Source: Warburgia ugandensis
Lineage: Eukaryota; Streptophyta; Magnoliopsida; Canellales; Canellaceae
Assembly (NCBI GenBank): GCA_035236585.1
Contig: CP141132.1
Span: 57,819,880 to 57,883,879 of the forward strand
Direction of reading: 5' to 3'
DNA: 64,000 bases
Positions 60,135 through 64,000 of this stretch are shown here, one piece after another. The notes beneath the pieces were generated by a model, which saw only the letters and a list, made by a program, of their open reading frames with translations, had not been told where the DNA came from and ran no database searches. Every line of letters starts with the position of its first letter. Position 1 is the stretch's first letter. The position numbers and the translations under genes were made by a program.

Positions 60135-61422
60135 GTGTAATGAAGGAATAGCAATGTACAAATCTATATTACTTAGTGAAAGGACCAGAAATACTACTTA
60201 GTAAGTAGGAATCCCAATAGAGGGAATAGTAAGTTATAGAAATCAATAAGGAAAAACATTGCAATAGATAAAGATGTAATGTATGATATTCAAGTCTACC
60301 CTGAAGTATTGAGTAAACATACATATGTAGAAATAAAGTACACCAATACTAGTATGTATATAACTATTATTGAGTGAAATAATGGTGATTAAGAGAAAGA
60401 AGTGATAAATTGGAAAATATGATGGAAATGGTGCAGGAGGAAAAACTTCAACCTTTATAGGAAAGGTGAAGTATAATTTGAAGAAGCAATAGGTACTAAA
60501 GATGAAACCTTAGAATTATTACAAAATTTAAAATTAATAATGATAAATAATAAATATAAATGTAAGAGTTACAATTGCTAATATATAGTATTATAGTAAT
60601 TAGTTAAATGGATTTAACCATTAAAATAGAGATGATATTACTTGAAAGGAATTTAAGGAGATAAGTGAGAAATTTCCAAATTAGTAAATGAGAATAGTTT
60701 AAATTAAGACAAATAAGGAGATAATTAAGTGTTTTCTCTCCAAAATTAGTTAACAAAGATTAATAAAGAGATGATAAAATTTTAGAGCATGAAGAAGTGA
60801 TCTTTAAAATAAAATGATAAGGAAGAAGAAAGTTAGATATGTTGAAATGAAAAAAATATAATTCCAAACTTATTAGAAAAGATAATTAAACCATGGTAAT
60901 ATTAGGTTAACAAAGAAATTATAGTCCATACATATGGTACAACAAATATGAAATCACTAAGTTTATAAAGTTTTCATTTAGGAAAGTTTCATTTTTAGAA
61001 ATTGTGTTGTAGGAAGTTGTTAATTTTAGCATGTTTTAAGTTTTAGCATAATTCCATCTTTCATGTGTTAAATTTCCATTTTTAGTTTAGAAAAGATCTC
61101 CTTGATTTGGATAGGTTAGATAATTTAAGGTAAGGACAACTAGTATCACATCCATTCAATTCCTCATCGGATTAACTTCCTCGTATGAATTATTACAACT
61201 GATTCATGTGCTTGTCAGTTTAACTTAGAATCACAATAGTTACCTTGTTAATATTGTAAATATAGTCCTTTTAGTTTGTCCAACACTAATTGAGAATCCT
61301 GTACTAGGGCTTCATTTTCTCTTGGAAGTGGCTCCAAGTTCCAACATGGAGAAACAAAAAGAGGAAGAGAGTGTGGTTTTTACCTAAAGTGATGAGCACA
61401 CTAATGGGGCATTCTTTTCAAA

Positions 61423-61552
<130 letters not shown>

Positions 61553-62023
61553 GACCATACAAAGAAAGTCCTCCCTAGGTTATGCTCATGTTAGGAAACT
61601 TTCAACTCGTTTAACTGCAACTTGCTATTTTGGTGTGACCTTCTAGGAACCTCTATTAATGATATCTCTTTCACTTTCCCTTTGAGAAACCACTTCCTAA
61701 AATTCATTAAAATTTACCCTAATCAATAACCATTGCATTTCTATAATCTAGAGATAATAATGTGGCATTAAGCAAATCTACCCACTAATAGCCATGTGTG
61801 ACCCATATCAAAAGATTAATTGCATAGGTACCCTTATTCCTAAAGTATCATTATAACCTTATAAGAAAAATTAACATCATACCTTCCCAATTAATTATAT
61901 TCATATTTAGCACCTATATGGGTGTGTGGACCCACTTATCTCATTGTACAATTAAGTGGAATGGGCTCCATCCTAAATGAACTTTAAATATATTTCAACA
62001 ACTCCTTTTGAAAATATCCTATG

Positions 62024-62049
<26 letters not shown>
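62024..62049. repeat. (TA)n microsatellite
   Basis: About 13 TA units, followed by a short ACACACAC run at 62051–62059. Confidence 0.88.
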
Positions 62050-62059
<10 letters not shown>

Positions 62060-62524
62060 CCCCACACATAATCAATGCGATAAACATTATCAAGGCTTTG
62101 ATTTTTTCAAGTTCATTTATTAGACAGCCCCGTAGTGAATATTTTTTCATAATCGGTCTCATATTTGACATTCTACATTCTTTACGAGTTTTTAAATGTC
62201 TCATTGCATGTAGACTGAACCTTGCATAGAATTTTTCATGAAATGCACTAAAAGACAAATATTACATTTTTAGAAATGTAAATTCCTGAAGTCCAAGTGG
62301 ATTTATTGTTATATTTATCTAGTAACATTTTAAATGTAATAACTTCCAAGTGTTCCAAATAAGTAAGGTGATCCTATGGGCAAAATGTTTTCACATATTG
62401 TAATTATGTTCAAGGTACCTTCAATGACCTAAGAATTGATTATCTCCATCTTATGGAAACATCCCAGTCAGCAAATGTTATAAAATTGGGTTTCACATTC
62501 CCACATAAAGGCTATTTTAGATTT

Positions 62525-62552
62525 ACATAGAAATGGAATTCCATTTCTATGT
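62525..62552. repeat. Perfect 28-bp palindrome
   Basis: ACATAGAAATGGAA is followed immediately by its reverse complement with no spacer. The symmetry ends on both sides. Confidence 0.92.
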
Positions 62553-62649
62553 TACTATGATTATCAACCTATTCATTATAAATTCTTACTATGTTTCCAG
62601 AGATTCCCATTATCCTCTCAAGAATCTATAATTATATTACCATGTTATG

Positions 62650-64000
62650 TCAAATATTATAATAAGAGAAACCCTAATTGTATAATTGGCATACCATGGT
62701 ATTGAAAGATTGAATTTATTCAAACTATTATATTATAAAAGTCAATTAATTCGCCTTCTAGGGCATGCATTTTTAATGAACTCATACGTGCACTTAAAAC
62801 CAATGATATTTAATCCTGACTCCATTAAACCCTTATGTATCTACAAAATATTTTTTGTGGTAATGATTTAACTAATGGATCCACCACATTTTTCAATCAC
62901 ACAACTCTTGCCATTGTTATATCTCATTCATTAACAATCTCACAGATTACATGGTGCTTTCTTATGATTTGTTTTGATCTATTATGTGGCCACAGTTCTT
63001 TGAATTGTGCTATGGTCCTATTGTTATTATCACAATATAAGATAATGGGATTAATTATAGTGTTCAACGTGCCGAGTCCCTGAATGAACTTCTTATTCGA
63101 AATACTTCCTCAGCTTCTTCATTTGTCGGTATATATTTTACACAAGTGGTCAAATTAGTAGTAGTGTCTTGTTTTCTACTTCTCTAGCTAATTTACAATT
63201 ACCAATGTAGGATTGGAAATCTAAACATGTATATCCTTTGATAGTCATGTCGTTGCTACCATAACCCAAAGAATAATGCTTAGTTCTTCTAAGTTACTTG
63301 AACATATGTTTAGTAATTGTTTGTGTTCAAGTCTTGAATTAAATTAGACTCTACTAACCACTCGCATTGCATGACATATGTTTTCCTTGTACACAACATT
63401 GCATAGACTTCCTATCACCGAAGAATAAGGAGTTGCCTTTGTCCTTTCTGTTTCATTCAAAGTCTTAAGAGACATAGATTTAGATAGATTAATTCCAAGT
63501 CTAAAAGGTATTTATACTCTCTTCAAAATCTTACATGTTGTACTTAGCTAAGATGCTTCTCATAAGTCATTCATGGATAATTGATTAAGTAGCTACATTT
63601 TTTGTAGTAGACAATATTCCTACATCATTTCCAATGTGTAGAATATCATCTGCATGCAAAATTATGAAAGTCACCACAATTCCACTATTCTTTTTGTAGA
63701 CACATGCTTCCTCTTGATTCTTCATGAAGCCAAACTCTTTTACCACTTGAACAAATATTCTATTCCAAGTACATGAGGCTTATTTTAATCCATCAATTGA
63801 GTTATGTATTTTGCACACTTTATTAGAAAATGTATAAGGATAAACATGTAATTGTTTAATGTAAATTTCTTGCTCAAGGTATCCATTAAATAAAGCTTAT
63901 TTTACATCTATTGAGTCCATTTGTGAATGTGTAGCCATAGACCATTTGTATGCATTGCTGCTTGATATTAGTTCTTCATAACTAGCAAGATCATTGTCAT
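62650..64000 (-). mobile_element. Broken Ty1/copia element, RT–RNase H end (minus strand, runs off window)
   Basis: From the window end leftward on the minus strand come an RT segment with KNQEEACVYKKNSGIVVTF and a following LHADDILHIGND palm (about 63720–63600, usual YVDDILLIGND), and the RNase H end with LYCDNN followed by IAQF and HVICEIV-type sequence (about 63050–62930). These match the C-terminal copia motifs (CDN..AI…; KHI..R.H.IRE.V). The copy is broken in several places and its 5' part lies beyond 64000. It is separate from the copia relic at 5.6–7.4 kb. Confidence 0.82.

Larger units (their letters stand above)
55444..60960 (+). mobile_element. Nested LTR-element fragment, probably chromovirus (Tekay/Del-like)
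   Basis: TGTAATAACCCC at 55444 resembles the usual LTR start of plant chromoviruses. A perfect tRNA-iMet primer-binding site at 59927 marks the end of an LTR at about 59922. This gives an LTR of about 4.5 kb, within the range for Tekay/Del-like elements. About 1 kb of AT-rich leader follows, without recognisable gag, and then the copy C LTR resumes. No second LTR is visible, so the element is truncated. Copia affiliation cannot be excluded because some copia elements use the same primer. Confidence 0.65.
45946..61238 (+). mobile_element. Copy C: broken Athila/Tat-like Ty3/gypsy element with nested insertions
   Basis: The element spans a 5' LTR (45946–46960), primer-binding region, leader (about 46990–48260), shortened gag (about 48280–49200), protease (about 49200–49600), RT and RNase H (about 50040–51430), integrase (about 51560–52560), a long 3' untranslated region, a polypurine tract (54382–54393) and a 3' LTR (54394–61238, split by a nested element). 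It is flanked by identical GTTAC copies (45941–45945 and 61239–61243). An Au-type SINE sits in gag and a tiny SINE stub in integrase. It is broken, with well over ten interruptions. Diverged LTRs and the nested insertions indicate an old copy. Confidence 0.85.
54394..61238 (+). repeat. 3' LTR of copy C, split by a nested element
   Basis: The left part is 54394–about 55443 (TGATAAGTAT start). The right part is about 60960–61238 (end TCACAATA), which aligns with 46690–46960 and 29990–30245. The middle is occupied by another LTR-element fragment, and about 1 kb of the LTR middle is missing compared with copy D. Confidence 0.78.

Overview
The window looks like nuclear DNA from a flowering plant. 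It is AT-rich and gene-poor, holds one split host gene with GT–AG introns, and is otherwise mostly decayed plant retrotransposons (Athila/Tat-like gypsy, copia, L1-type LINEs and an Au-type SINE). I see no rRNA, intact tRNA, CRISPR array or bacterial-style operon. The species cannot be named from this sequence.

The only intact host gene I can support is an NRT1/PTR family (NPF) transporter on the + strand, 17148–21110. It has five exons and encodes 578 residues, closest by motif to the NPF6 clade that includes the nitrate transceptor NRT1.1. A (CT)25 tract, a TATA box and a small upstream ORF precede it. Residues for proton coupling are kept, but the position matching the nitrate-binding His of NRT1.1 is Tyr.

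Layout: 1–1.1 kb has no recognisable gene. A decayed L1-type LINE (minus) covers about 1.9–5.1 kb. A decayed copia element (minus) covers about 5.6–7.4 kb. From 7.4 to 12.0 kb there is anonymous AT-rich DNA with one GC-richer patch. A SINE-like insertion lies at 12.0–12.2 kb. A compact LTR element without polymerase genes, with both LTRs, primer-binding site and polypurine tract visible, lies at 12656–14660. The NPF gene and its upstream region follow. From 21.1 to 27.7 kb there is mostly anonymous DNA with one LINE endonuclease relic near 26 kb.

From 27.7 to 61.2 kb the window is a pile-up of one Athila/Tat-like Ty3/gypsy family. Copy D (+, 27679–about 32815) keeps the 5' LTR, leader and gag. 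Copy A (minus, about 32820–42815) keeps gag-pol and parts of both LTRs, with an extra tail at 42816–44357. Copy C (+, 45946–61238) is framed by the 5-bp target duplication GTTAC. Inside copy C sit a full-length Au-type SINE, a 37-bp stub of the same SINE type, and a large nested LTR-element fragment (55444–about 60960) that splits its 3' LTR. All gypsy and copia copies are broken. The last 1.4 kb holds another broken copia element (minus) that runs off the window.

I found no new gene system. The most interesting items are the Tyr substitution in the NPF protein, an LTR-less-polymerase element with a palindromic LTR terminus, the gypsy family's two polypurine-tract-like sites with one copy ending exactly at the upstream one, and several small insertions with clear target-site duplications.
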